A model generated the notes under the pieces. The model was not told the origin of the DNA, did not search any database, and was given only the letters and a program-made list of their open reading frames with translations. From Musa acuminata AAA Group (Eukaryota > Streptophyta > Magnoliopsida > Zingiberales > Musaceae), in the NCBI RefSeq assembly GCF_036884655.1, contig NC_088345.1, forward strand, positions 31,552,501 through 31,616,500: DNA of 64,000 bases, in the 5' to 3' direction. Of this stretch, positions 10,387-22,314 are shown piece after piece. Position 1 is the stretch's first letter. Every line of letters starts with the position of its first letter. The translations under genes and the position numbers were made by a program.

Positions 10387-11587
10387 TGTTAGGATCAAGA
10401 GTGGCACTAAGAAGGGGGGGGGGGGGGTGGGTGAATTAGTGCAGCGAAAAACTTTCCCGATTAAACCCGATTCTAGAAAATATTTGTTTTGATTCAATCC
10501 ATTTCGGAGAGAAATTAAACTTGAAAGCTTTCATAAAAGTGGAAAGAGAAGATTAAGGAAGTTTGCACTAATGTAAATTGCACAAATAAAAAGCAAACCA
10601 TAATTTAGAGTGGTTCGATCGTTGTGACCTACATCCACTTTCAAATTCCTCCTCCATTGAGGTCACTGGCATCCACTAATGGCCTTCCTTCAATAGGCGA
10701 AGACCAACCACCTCTTTATAGCACTTTCTCCTTTTCACGGGTTTAGGAGGGAACCTTTATAAGTCTCACACCTCTCTTAAATGATCTCAATACTTAGAAA
10801 GGGAGGAGGAGGACTCTAGAAATTTTATAACTCTTTAATACTTCGAAGACTCAATATTATGCCAATACTTTTGTACTCTTACATGCAGAAAAGGGTGGGA
10901 TTTTTATAGGCCCCAATGACTTCAAAATTGGAGCCTAAAAATGTCACATCCCTGGAAGACCCAATCACCCAGGTGGTCTAGGCGGTGGCACCGCCTGACA
11001 CCTAATACTAGGTGATACCACCGCCTAGACCACCTGGGTGATTGGGTCTTCCAGGCGGTGCCACCGCCGGTCACGATTTTAGGTGCTGAATGGGCTGTTC
11101 AATCCGGCCCAATTCAATTAGCCCCTAACTTAAGTTAGTGGGATTACCTCCCATTCCTAACTTCATTTTCGATCTAACTACAATTACTAAGACATAATCA
11201 AAGCACTCTTATTCCGGTATGTCAATGGCTCTTCCGGTGATTTTCTAGTGAACTTCCAACGAACTCCCGATAATGTTCCGGTGGACTCTCGGCAAGCTCC
11301 CGGATTTTACGACGAACTTCTTGGCGAGTTCTGACGAGCTTCTTTGGCAAGCTCCTCGACTTCTCGGTTGGTTCCGGTAGAACTTCTGATGAAGGTCTGG
11401 ACTTCCGACAAACATCCGGACTTCCGACGAACTCTCGAACTCCTAACGAAGTCTCGATTTTGACTCCGGCACAATACTTACTTTATGTCTTACTACTGTC
11501 GTAGTTAATCTTGTACACTTTTCTCAACATATAAATTAGATCAAACAATTTACAATTGATTTCATTATCAAAATCCGAGATTCAATA
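10387..11587 (-). repeat. S3 3' LTR (1201 bp)
   Basis: Inverse orientation: TGTTAGGATC at 10387, ending GATTCAATA (CA changed to TA). TATA-like TATAAAAA at 10901-10908. It contains a perfect 38-bp inverted repeat, and the U3 is made of TTCCGGCGAACTTCC-like words. Much shorter than the S1 LTR because it lacks the 18-bp minisatellite. Confidence 0.88.
10951..11055. repeat. Perfect 38-bp inverted repeat, 29-bp spacer, in S3 LTR
   Basis: The arm 10951-10988 is the exact reverse complement of 11018-11055; I checked all 38 bases. The spacer 10989-11017 holds a further GGTGATACC word. Each arm carries the family palindrome GGCGGTGG. It lies just upstream (for the minus strand) of the TATA box. Transcribed, it would fold into a long hairpin. 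Confidence 0.95.
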
Positions 11588-12936
11588 ATCTCCCCTTTTT
11601 TATGATGATAATCAATTGATGACGGAGTTAACCTTAACTCCCCCTATCTATATGCCATACTTGAAAAAATACATTCTTGAATTCAAGGCCTTTGAATTCA
11701 AGCATCAAACCGATAAGTTAAGTTTATTTAAACTTATCAACATGCATATCATAATACTTATCATGATTTACCAACCTCAAAATATGATGCCACGTATTTA
11801 TCAATAAAAGTGATGCCAAGGCATAATATCCATTTTCAAGTTCAACATAGAAAGATGATAAACAATCATCATTTTTACATATGATAGAAATTTCAAATAT
11901 GAAACCTTCCAAGATTAAAATTTTAGAAAAATGATGATCAAATCGGGGCATGATTCCAATTCGAAATAAAGCATGGTAATCATGATAGACATTTATCATT
12001 TGATACGAAATCAAGCATGATACTAGGAATTAAAACATTTGTAAGTAATCATGCCATATTTCGATATGTTTCAAACAACATTTGATATTTGTATTTGAAC
12101 GATACCAATCATTTGTAAGTAATCATGCCACATTTTGATATGTTTCAAGTATTTGTTTTTAACGATACCAATCATATTTCAAGCATTCACAACACATACA
12201 AATATTTAGGATAGGATACATTGCATACATTTACAATACCAATTTTGTCATCAATTTAACATACCATTTCTCCCCCTTTGTCATCAACAAAAAGGAGAAC
12301 AATTCAACAATGCAAGTGTGGTAAAATTCAAGCATGGTTCACACTAACTTATTCAATTGATATTGCATCGTTGCTTAGTAACATTCAAAAACATCAAAGG
12401 TTATCAACATTAAAGCGATATATTCCATCAACTTCTCCCCTTTTGTCATCAAAACGTTTGCATGAAGGAGAGGAAGGAAAGTTAGGAGGAAATTCATTAA
12501 GAACCAAATTTGTGAAGTCAAAAACACTAAATAAGTTTTCATTAAAACATGCTTTAATCAAAGAGAAGGAATTCATGAAAGGATCATATGAAATCAAATC
12601 CCGTGATTATCACGTACTTAAATTTATCTTTCAAGGATCAACATATCCATTGGAATTTATAAAATTCATCTTTCATGAGAAGAATAAGGAGAGGAGCATC
12701 ATATAAAAAAGAAATTCATAAGTCAAATCCATTTCTCATTAAAAATTCACAAGAGATAAACCTGTGAGAGATGTATTTGTCAATGAAATCTATGAAGTGA
12801 TTAATTATATCAAAAATCATTAAGTGGTGGAGCAAGGGTATGAAGTAAACTTGATACCAAGGAAGATAAAAATGAAATAGACTCATGAAAGCCCCATTCA
12901 TGAAATACATTAAGATAGTCCAAAAAATATAACAAC
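11588..12936 (-). other. S3 3' non-coding region with PPT-like tracts
   Basis: AT-rich, without a supported gene. PPT at 11588-11602 (inverse: AAAAAAGGGGAGAT), next to the LTR. Further tracts at 12270-12282 and 12433-12444, each followed by GTCATCAA. The open frames here (for example 12278-12706) lack any domain and are chance. Confidence 0.75.
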
Positions 12937-15714
12937 TTATGCATTTGGACATTTTAACATGCCTATTTCTCTTCTAATAAAATCAAATTATTCTTCAATT
13001 AAGGGTTTTGTAAAGATATCGGCCAATTGATGCTTCGTATCAATGAATTCTAATATTACATCATGATTATTAACATGATCTCTTATAAAATGATCCCTAA
13101 TGTCAATATGTTTAGTTCTAGAGTGCTGAATAGGATTTTTCGTTAAATATATTACACTTGTGTTATCACATTTTATGGGAATATTCTTAAGATAAATTAT
13201 ATAATCTTTTAATATGTTTTTCATCCATACGACTCGTGCACAACATGCACTAGCAACTATGTATTCGGCTTCGATTGTAGATAGTGCACCCGAGTTTTAT
13301 TTTTGGAAGACCAAGAGACAAGTGCATGACCTAAGAATTAACATATTCCGGATGTATTTTTTTTTCTAATCTATATCCACCAAAATCCGCATCAGCATAA
13401 GTAATTAACTCAAGATTTTTAGATTTTGGATACCATAATCCTAGATTAGTGGTTCCTTTAAGATATCTAAAGATTCTTTTAACTACTTTAAGATGAGATA
13501 GCTTAGGATTAGATTGAAACCTAGTACAAAGCTTTACACTAAACATGATATCCGGTTTTATTGCGGTGAGGTATAGTAAACTACTTATCATACCTCTATA
13601 AGCTTTTTGATCAAAGCTTTCTGTACTTATATCAATGTCTAACTTAGTGGAGGTACTCATAGGAGTATTCATAGCCTTTGAGCTATCTATATTAAACCAT
13701 TTTAGCAAGTCTAATGCATTTTTTTTTTACTAAGTACCATTACGAAGTTGTTTGATTTGTAAGCCTAAAAAGAAGGTTAGTTCCCCCATTAGTTTCATTT
13801 CAAACTTTAGACTCATGCTTTTAGCAAACGATTCACATAAAGATTCATTTATAGAGCCAAAAATAATATCATCAACATAAATTTGAATAATAAAAAAATT
13901 ATTTTTAAAATTTTTGATAAATAATGTAGTATCGATCTTGCCTTTAGAGAAATTATTTTGAATAAAAAAATAGCTAAGTCTCTTATACCAAGCCCTTGGG
14001 GCTTGTTTTAAACAATAGAGAGCTTTAGTTAATTTACACATATGATTGGGGAACTTATCATTCTTGGTTGAAATCTTTGACCACTAATCTAGCCTTATTT
14101 CTAACAACGATACCAAATTCATCTTGCTTGTCTCTAAAGACCCATTTAGTACTAATAACTAAATAGTCATTTGGCCTAGGAACAAGCTTCCACACCTCAT
14201 TTCTCTCAAATTAATTTAACTCTTCTTGCATTGCGATGACCCTTGAATCATCTTTCAAGATCTTATCAATTCATTTAGATTCAATTTGGTAGAGAAAAGT
14301 GGCGTTTGCACAAAACTTCTTAAGAGAGGAATGAGTTTGAACCCCTCTTGATGTGTCTTCTATGATTAGCTCCTTAGGATGAGTATCTACGTACTTCCAT
14401 TCCTTGGGTAAGGATGTTTTAGAAGAAGATACATCCAAGTTGCTATTTGGAGGAAGGGTTTCATTAAATTCAAAGCATCAAAATCAACATCATCATAAGT
14501 TCATTTTTCTTAACTTCGAAAAATTCATTAAAAACAACATGAATAGATAGACTCTTCTATAACCAAAGTTCTTTTGTTAAAAATATGAAAGACCTTAGAA
14601 ATAAAGGAATAGCTAAGAAAAATTCCTTCATCGGATTTTGTATCAAATTTACCTAAGGCAACGTTTTCATTTAAGATAAAGCATTTACATCCGAAAACTT
14701 TAAACTATGAAACATTAGGTTTTTTTATTGTTCCACAACTCATAAAAAGTTTTGGAAAGTAATGGTCTTACTAGAACTCTATTCATGACATAGCATGCCG
14801 TATTTATGGCTTCGGCCCAAAAATATTTGGGTAGGCTATGTTCATTTAACATTGTTCTTACCATTTCTTGTAAGTTTCTATTCTTTCTTTCTACTACTCC
14901 ATTTTGTTAAGAATTTCTTTGAGTAGAGAAGTTATGGTTGTATCCATTAGATTCACAAAATTCTTAGAAATCATGGTTTTAAAATTCGCTACTGTTATCA
15001 CTTTGAATTAATGAAATCATAAAACCTTTTTCATTTTGAACAAGTTTACAAAACTTAGAGAAATACCTAAAGCAATCACTTTTGTGTGCCAAAAAGTAAG
15101 TCCATTTATATCTACTATAATCATCCACGATGATAAATGCGTATTTGCTACCTCCTAGGCTTAATGTAGCAATTGGTCTGAACAAGTCAATATGGATTAA
15201 TTGCAATGGTCTAGAGGTGCTTATTTGGTTCTTTGATTTGAAACTACCTTTTATTTATTTTCCTAGTTGACATGCATTTCACACATTGTCTTTAACGAAC
15301 TTAATGTGAGGAATTCCTCTTACAAGTTCTTTAGATGAGATTTGAGAGATTAGTTTCATGCTAGTAAGACCTAATCTCCTATGCCAAAGTCAAGCATCAT
15401 CATTCAAAATCAAAAAACACATATCATTACAAAGTTCATCAATGTTAATAGTGTATACATTATTTTATTTTAGGGCAATCATAGATATATTTATGTGTGG
15501 TTTTTCAATAATGCAAGCATTGGATTCAAATCTAATGATGTATCCTTTATCACACAATTAACTAATGCTCAAAAGGGTATACTTTAAGCCATCAACTAAT
15601 AATACATCTTCAATAAAGAAGTTGGATTTGTTACCTATTATTCCTTTGCTAATGATTTTACCCTTGTTGTTGTCTCCGAAGATGATATATCCTTCGTCTA
15701 GGCTAGTGAGTTTA
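12937..15714 (-). pseudogene. pol: S3 pol remnant (integrase, RT, RNase H)
   Basis: Several frame pieces match S1 pol in order: GAG-pre-integrase and start of integrase (15714-15210, decayed), integrase core piece (15206-14979, IHIDLFRPIATLSLGGSKYAF), RT (14041-13730, [23 protein letters not shown]), RT/RNase H (13708-13331, MLKWFNIDSSKAMNTPMST, YADADFGGYR) and RNase H end (13224-12988, [30 protein letters not shown]). The ending matches S1 (CPNA then stop at 12937). Many stops and indels, so an old copy. The protease and everything upstream are lost at the S4 junction. Confidence 0.92.
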
Positions 15715-16767
15715 AAGAAGATTGGACATTACGCTAAGAAGATTAAATGTTTTGAGAAGACAACATGCCGATTACGCAATACACTGAAAGAGAGGACGAT
15801 GCACCGAAGGATCAGATGAAGCGCTGGATGAACCAATGACATGCCAGACAATAAGGATTCGCTTGTAATCGATTATGTCTAGATTGAGTTAGTTTAGAGC
15901 CTAATTGAGTCAGTTTATAATGTAATTAAGCTAACTCAATTATGGGCCAACTAGGCCCAAAATAGGGCTATTTTGGGCCATGAGAAATGCCCATTCAGTG
16001 ACCCAAAAGTTGGGTCAAGCAGTGGGACCGTCGGTGGCTCTGTCTATAAGGCATAGTCTCTGAGACTGTGCCAGGTGGTGGTGCCGCCCAGTGTCCAATG
16101 GTGGTACTGCCCAGACATAGTCTCCTAGGCGATGGTCCTGCCCAGTATCAGTGCTGCAAGCGGTGGTACCTCCAAGACCTAGGAAACCCGGGATAAGACC
16201 TTTTTTTGCTCCAATTTTGAAGCCATTCAGGGTCTATAAATACTCCAGCTATTCCTGCATGGAGTAGCAAGAATTGAGCATGAAATTGAGTTGAAAAAGG
16301 GGGAAAGAAAATTGGAAACTCTTTTAGGATTTAGAGTCCCTTCTTTCTAGTATTTAGAAAGTTCTTCTAAAGGGAGAAGTGAGGTCTAAGAAAGAGAGAT
16401 CGTAAGGGTTATCTCCTAAACCTATGAAAAAGAGAAAGAGTGTAAAAGGGTACTTGATCTTTGCCCATTGAAGGAAGATCGCTAATGGATACCAATGGCC
16501 TCGACGAAAGAGGAATCGGGAGTGGATGTAGGTCGCGATGACCGAACCACTATAAAACTTGGTTTGAATTTCTATTCTTGCACTTTACCTTTGCTGCAAA
16601 TCATTTAATTTTCTCACTACTCTACTTCCTCATTACACGCTTACGAAAGTGTTTTTAAGTTAACATATTTCCGATCGATTTTCAATAAATGAATATTTTC
16701 TGAAAACGAAGTTTTTATCCTCTCCACTAATTCACCCCTTCCTCTTAGTGCCGACTCATTCCTAATA
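15714..16767 (+). repeat. S4 5' LTR, first ~200 bases missing
   Basis: It aligns with the S4 3' LTR from about base 215 on (AAGAAGATTGGACATT...). TATA box 16235-16242, palindrome words GGTGGTACC near 16075-16175, conserved core 16450-16555, and C-rich terminal hairpin ending CCTAATA (CA to TA). Confidence 0.87.
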
Positions 16768-16769
16768 GT

Positions 16770-16787
16770 TAGTATCAGAGCCATGTT
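16770..16787 (+). other. S4 primer-binding site
   Basis: TAGTATCAGAGCCATGTT, two mismatches to the initiator tRNA-Met complement, two bases after the LTR. Confidence 0.8.
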
Positions 16788-16817
16788 ATTTCTCAAGTAG
16801 TTAAACACTTAAGAGAA

Positions 16818-17838
16818 ATGGCTCTTTTCGGCTTTCAAGAGGGCTTTTCTATCGTTCGTCCCCCGTGTTCAATGGGGGACGGACTACACATATTGGAAAA
16901 CTCGAATGAGAGTTTTCTTGCTTTCTTTCAATTTAAATTTATGGAGTATTGTGGAAAACAGTTTTCAAAAGTCTTCTACTCCAATGAACGAATTGAATGA
17001 TTTGGAGAAGAAAACTTTTTCTTTAAATGCTAGAGATATGAACGCTCTATTTTGTGTTTTGAGCAAAACTGAGTTTAATCGAATTTCTATTTGCGAAACA
17101 ACTTTTGACATTTGGCATACACTTGAAATCACACACAAAAGCACGAATAGAGTTAAAGAGTCTAAAGTCAATCTTTTAATGCATGATTTTGAATTGTTTC
17201 GTATGGAACCAAGTGAGACTATTGGAGACATGTACACTCGTTTTACGGATGTCGTCAATAGTCTAGAAGCTCTTGGTAAAAGTTTTTCGAATCTTGAACT
17301 TGTTAATAAGATATTACGATCTCTTTCTAAAAATTGGGATCCTAAAGTAATAGTCATTCAAGAGGCTAAGGATTTGAATACTTTCCCTCTCGAAGAACTT
17401 ATTGGGTCTTTGATAACCTACGAAATGACTTATGTGGCACATGATGAACTTAAGAATAATCTTCCAAAGAATATGAAAGATTTTACACTTAGAACAAAAG
17501 AAGACCACTCGGACAAAAGCTCAAGTGATAATGAACTTGAAATTTTCACAATAAAGCTTAAAAAGTTCTTAAAACAAGAATCAAAGAATAAAAACAAACT
17601 TAAAAAGAATACAACTACTTGCTATGAGCGTAAGAAGCTGGGTCACTCCAAAGATGACTATATAAAACTGAAGAAGAAGTTGCCAAAGAACAAATCGAGC
17701 TCATCCGAAGATGAAGAATAAACCAACAAGGGCAAGGTGGTAAACTATGCCTTAACGGCTTTCGATGACAAGGTAACCAAAACCCCTTTACTTTATTTTG
17801 AAATACTTAATGCATTCCATGAGTCATTTTTAAATTAG
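16818..17838 (+). pseudogene. gag: S4 gag, frameshifted and truncated
   Basis: It starts MALFGFQEGFSIVRPP, then small indels near 16864-16885 shift frame; the Gag fold continues from 16906 (TRMRVFLLSFNLNLWSIVENSF ... FDIWHTLEITHKSTNRVKES ... RSLSKNWDPKVIVIQEAKDL). The zinc knuckle has lost a Cys (CYERKKLGHSKDDY). TAA at 17719 breaks the acidic region, and the frame ends at TAG 17836-17838 after YFEILNAFHESFLN. Compared with S1/S2 gag, the last third, including the second zinc knuckle, is missing or decayed into AT-rich DNA. Related to S7, S10 and S11 gag. Confidence 0.88.
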
Positions 17839-18694
17839 TTTAAAAAAATTATATGTAAATTATTTAAAATATATATATATATATATATATAAATAGGATC
17901 ATGCTTATCTTTCTAGTAATTTTGAAAAAGATTATGACAATTATATGTTTTATGATAATGCAATAAAATGTTAAATATAAATATAATGCTTATACACATA
18001 AAAAGATTAATTCTGTGTATGTTTCAAAGAAACAATAATAAGTATCTTGATGATATCCATATTGCTTTTCGATGATGATGCATGGCTTTTGTATGGAAGG
18101 CTTGATGATTTTTGTGATGAATCCTATCTTTGGTTTTCGATTTTAAACATGATACATGGTTTTGACATAAGAACAAAAATTTGGGCATGCTAATATAAAG
18201 TCAATCACATAAGTTGAAACTAAAGAAGTTTAGATATCTTTAAGAATCATTCAACAATATGTTCAATGAATTTTTCAAATCTAAGAAAGTGATTTTGATG
18301 ATTTTGATGTCTTTATGATTTGAATTTGAATGAGTTTTATCTATATCATAATCTTGAATTCATGGAATTGCTTAAGATTTCTCTTTATGAATCAAGATCC
18401 CTTACTCTTTATTCTCTTATGACTCTTGCATTTTTTTTTTTTCAAGAGAATACTTATCCACTTGAATCGAGATCTTTTCTTTGCACTCCTATGATTCTTC
18501 TTGGTATTTTTTTAAGAGGAGATTTTCTATATGAATCATGAAAATTCTTATGAATGAATCAAGATCATTTATTTGTTCTCCTACAATTCTTTTGTGATTT
18601 ACTAAAGAGAATATCTTTTTCGAAATTCATAACTTAAGATTTTCATACTATTTGATCTCCTACGATTTCTTTTTAATTATTTAAGAGGAGATTT
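17839..18694 (+). other. S4 interior, left part: AT-rich, no gene
   Basis: It begins as decayed gag tail (words matching S1 near 1240-1320) and has a short (AT)n at about 17869-17891. CTTATGATTC-type words recur (18400-18640). No pol similarity. Interrupted at 18694 by S2. Confidence 0.7.
18690..18694 (+). repeat. Target-site duplication of S2, left copy
   Basis: GATTT, identical to 28124-28128. Confidence 0.92.
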
Positions 18695-18824
18695 TCTTAG
18701 GATCAAGAGCACTAAGAGGGGGGGGGTGAATTAGTGCAGCGGAAATCTTATAATAATTTAAAAACAAAAAGCTGCGTTCGTTCAAAAACGATTATGATGC
18801 AAAAGCAAATTCTCAGTTTGTATC

Positions 18825-19135
18825 TAAGTGCAGTTTGCGTCTAAGCGCAGATTGCGTCTAAGCGCAGTTTTGCGTCTAAGCGCAGATTGCGTCTAAGCGC
18901 AGTTTTGCGTCTAAGCGCAGTTTTGCGTCTAAATGCAGATTTACGTCTAAACGCAGATTTACGTCTAAACGCAGTTTTACGTCTAAACGTAGTTTTACGT
19001 CTAAACGCAGATTTACGTCTAAACACAGTTTTACGTCTAAACGCAGTTTTACGTCTAAACGCAGATTTACGTCTAAACGCAGTTTTACGTCTAAACGCAG
19101 TTTTACGTCTAGACGCAGATTTACGTGTAAAATTT
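18825..19135 (-). repeat. 18-bp minisatellite in S2 3' LTR
   Basis: Inverse of the S1 array: units like GCAGTTTTACGTCTAAAC. Longer than the 5' LTR array by 36 bp. Confidence 0.9.
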
Positions 19136-19848
19136 GAAACTCATTTGTATATTCGCAGAAGGCAGTATGCAGTTGAAATCAAGACGTAAACGTAAACTGA
19201 AATCTGATGATTGAGCGAAGAAAGCCGATTTACGTCCGAATGCAGTTTTACGTCTAAATGTTGAAACTCGTTCGTAAAATCGTAGAGGACAGATTGCAGT
19301 TATTAATAGGATTAAAATGTAAGCGTAAACTGCAAGGAAGCTCGTTCGTAAAAGCGCGGAAAACAGTTCTGCAGAATCAAACGTAAACGTAAACTGTAAT
19401 GTACGAAAATACAAGTTTACGTCTGAATGCAGATTTGGAAGAACAGCACTTAGAACTTGTTCGTGAAAGCGCAGAGAGCAGTAGTGATGAGGGAGGTTTG
19501 CAGTAATGATAAAGTGCTCGAAAATAAACGCAAACCAGAGATTTAGAGTGGTTCGGTCAGCCTTGACCTACTCCACTTTTGGCTTCCTCCACCGATGAGG
19601 TTGCCGACGTCAACTAGCTGCCTTCCTTCAATGGGCGAAGGCCAAACTTCCCTCTTACAGTTTCTCTCCTTTTGACAGGCTTAGGAGACAACCTTTACAG
19701 ACCTTTCTCTCCTCACTTTACAGTTGAAAACTTGAAGAACAGAAGGAGGAGACTCAAGGCTTTACAACACTTTTGAGCTCTTTAGAATCACAGAAAAGAT
19801 CACAATTTCGGTATAGGTCTGTATCTTTTCAGTGCTGAATGGGTGGGG

Positions 19849-19856
19849 TATTTATA
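19849..19856 (-). promoter_or_regulatory. S2 3' LTR TATA box
   Basis: TATTTATA on the + strand (TATAAATA on the minus strand), in the same context as in S1. Confidence 0.7.
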
Positions 19857-19924
19857 GGCCCCAACCCAATTCAAAATTCGAGCTCAAAACGATCAAATCG
19901 ATCTAATCCCAGAATTTCTGGGAT

Positions 19925-20510
19925 CAGGCGGTTGCACCTCTCATCTGGAGAGGTGGCACCGCCTGGCAGAGCTCGAAGACTGAGCTCTGCCGATTGCTTC
20001 TTCTCTGCCAGAGCTCGAAGACTGAGCTCGATGGTTGCATCACCTGGCAGAGCTCGAAGACTGAGCTTGGTGGTTGCATCACCTGGCAGAGCTCGAAATC
20101 TGAGCTTGGTGGTTGCATCACTTGGCAGAGCTCCAAACTGAGCTCAAGCTGATGCACCATTCTGCCATAGCTCGAAGACTGAGCTTGGTGAATTCATCAC
20201 CTGGCAAAGCTCGAGACTAAGCTCAGGCTGATGCACCACTCTGCCAAAGCTCGAAGACTGAGCTTGGTGGTTGCATCGCCTGGCAGAGCTCGGAACTTGA
20301 GCTCTGGCGGTGCAACCTCTTGGCTGGAGCGGTTGCACCTCCCAGCCTTGCAACCCTGGCGGTTGCACCTCCTGGCTGGGGCGGTTGCACCTCCCAGCCC
20401 CACAGCCCAGGCGGTTGCACCTCCTGGCTGGGGCGGTTGCACCTCCCAGCCCCACAGCCCAGGCGGTTGCACCTCCTGGCTGGGGCGGTTGCACCTCCTG
20501 GTGCAATCAG
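19925..20510 (-). repeat. Palindrome array in S2 3' LTR
   Basis: Alternating GGCGGTTGCACCTCC words (20280-20500) and TGGCAGAGCTCGAAGACTGA units (19965-20290, about eight copies at a spacing near 40 bp). Upstream of the TATA box for minus-strand transcription. Confidence 0.85.
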
Positions 20511-21025
20511 GGTCCGAATGGTTCACTCCATTCGACCCACTTTGAATCTTTTCAGGGGCCCAATTGCCCCAAGATTAAGCTAATGGGATCACCTCCCATT
20601 TTCATGCTTAATCATCGTGCTAACTACGATTATCTCTAAGACAACTTCTGCAGCTTGCTCCGATGCGTCAATCGCTTCTTCCGGCGAGTTTCCGGCCAAC
20701 TTCCGTCGATCAACCGATAACCCTCGGTGATCCTTCTGCGGACATCCGGCATACTCCTGGACTTTGCGACGATCCACTTGGCGAGTTCCGACGAGCTTCG
20801 CTTGGCAAGCTTCTGGACTTCTCGGATCTGTTCTCTCTGAACCTCCGACGACCGTCCGAACTTCCGTCGAACTCTCGAACTCCCAACGTGATCATGATCT
20901 TGACTCCGGCGCAACTCCTGCTGCTTGTCTTAATCTCATCGTAGTTAATCCTGCACACTTATCTCAACACATAGATTAGATAACAAATGACAATTGACTT
21001 CATCATCAAAATCCGAGATTCAACA

Positions 21026-22314
21026 ATCTCCCCCTTTTTGATGATGACAATCAATTGATAAAGGAGTTATCCTTAACTCCCCCTATCTATATGCCATAGT
21101 TGAGATAAGTCAACCTTGAATTCAAGACCTAAGAATTCAAGTGACGCATTGATAAGTTAGATCAGTTAAACTTATCAATGCTCCCATCATGATGCCTATC
21201 ATGATGTATCTCTTCAAGAATTATGTCAAGGCATGACATACATCAACAAGTTTGTATGATAGTGTTTGTAACCATTCATCATGTAATCATATAAAGCTAT
21301 GAAGGACTTTTTTACATGATGCTTACATTTGAGATTTTCTAGCAAGTTTGCATTTTCTATAGAATATCAAATCAAGATATGATGCAAACTATTGCACATG
21401 TTCACATATCTCTTGGTGATGCAAGGATGGCATAACATTGTTTATGGCATCACTCAAGTATTTGTAACTATGACATAGATATGATTATGGCAGTTCAGCT
21501 ATGACATAGTGTTTATCAATTCATATTTTTCTCCCCCTTTGTCATCAACAAAAAGCATGATAGCATGATCAAGCATATAAAGGAAGTCATGACACATATA
21601 TCACTTTATTGTTTTTGCTTGACGGAGGAAAGTCATTTTCCAAGGAGTTTTCATAAGAGTGTACGGGAACAACCCATTTTTAGCATACAACCCGAAAAAT
21701 GAACTTCTTACATGCATTTGGTTAAAAATATTTGTCACATAATTTGCAACATGTTATTCGATCAAGCGTTGTCAAGGCATGTAATAGTAATGACTCAAGT
21801 ATTTGTCACATAATTTGCAACATGTTATTTGATCAAGCGTTGTCAAGGCATGTAATAGTAATAGCATTCGAATAATTTTGATGTAGTAACACAATTATTT
21901 CAAGTGCAGCATTATATCATATTGCATAGCAGGATTTTTATTTCAGCAAGTGTAGCATTGCATCACATGGTAAGATATCAGCTCGTATGATGCAAATTTT
22001 TGTTTGATACATGGCATGATAGCAATCATATTAGCAATAGCTACCATATCAATGTCATACTGCTGACTTATCAACTTACATTGGTATGTTGCTTCATATT
22101 TTCAAGGCATAGGCTTTTAAACCTTTTTAGTTTCAGTGCAAAAACCGAGATAAACAATAAGAGATGTTTGCAAATATGCTTACGCAGACAAAGATAACCA
22201 TATCAGGGTAACATATGTACAGTATATCAGATAACCATAAAGACAAAGTCCTTCATGAATAACATAAGGAGTTTACAACATGTCATATCAAAAACATCAG
22301 ATGTTTATACAAGC
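21026..22314 (-). other. S2 3' region with PPTs, no gene
   Basis: PPT next to the LTR (21026-21040; minus strand CAAAAAGGGGGAGAT), and a second tract at 21530-21542. A 71-bp tandem duplication at about 21729-21870 has a unit starting TATTTGTCACATAATTTGCA. The part nearest the LTR matches the S1 post-pol region; from about 21900 on it no longer does. Confidence 0.8.
21729..21870 (-). repeat. 71-bp tandem duplication in S2 3' region
   Basis: Two adjacent copies differ by a C/T at the GTTATTCGATC site. The single-copy version is present in S1 near 4780-4830. Confidence 0.85.

Larger units (their letters stand above)
10387..15714 (-). mobile_element. S3: decayed Sirevirus, 3' LTR plus pol, 5' half deleted
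   Basis: Read on the minus strand: partial pol (15714 down to 12937), a 3' non-coding region with three PPT-like tracts, and a 3' LTR (11587 to 10387). Gag, PBS and 5' LTR are missing. The left end abuts S12, into which it inserted. The right end joins the truncated 5' LTR of S4 within AAGAAGATTGGACATT, where the two sequences share a short match, so a deletion by short-homology repair is likely. Confidence 0.88.
18695..21025 (-). repeat. S2 3' LTR (2331 bp)
   Basis: Outer end TCTTAGGATC: the expected TG is TC, so the terminal CA of the element is mutated to GA. Minisatellite 18825-19135, TATA box (inverse) 19849-19856, palindrome array 19925-20510, U3 end GATTCAACA at 21025. Two more minisatellite units than the 5' LTR. 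Confidence 0.95.

Noticed and set aside
12278..12706. 142-aa frame in the S3 3' region
   Set aside because: Lies across PPT-like non-coding DNA opposite to the element strand; no domain.
18841..19189. Arg/Lys- or Leu/Asn-rich repeat proteins (also at 7158-7454, 25975-26287, 41746-42024)
   Set aside because: An 18-bp minisatellite is a multiple of three, so frames stay open on both strands; no start context or domain.
20144..20583. Overlapping 60-120-aa frames in the palindrome arrays of S1, S2 and S8
   Set aside because: Low-complexity repeats inside LTR U3, present on both strands in several frames.
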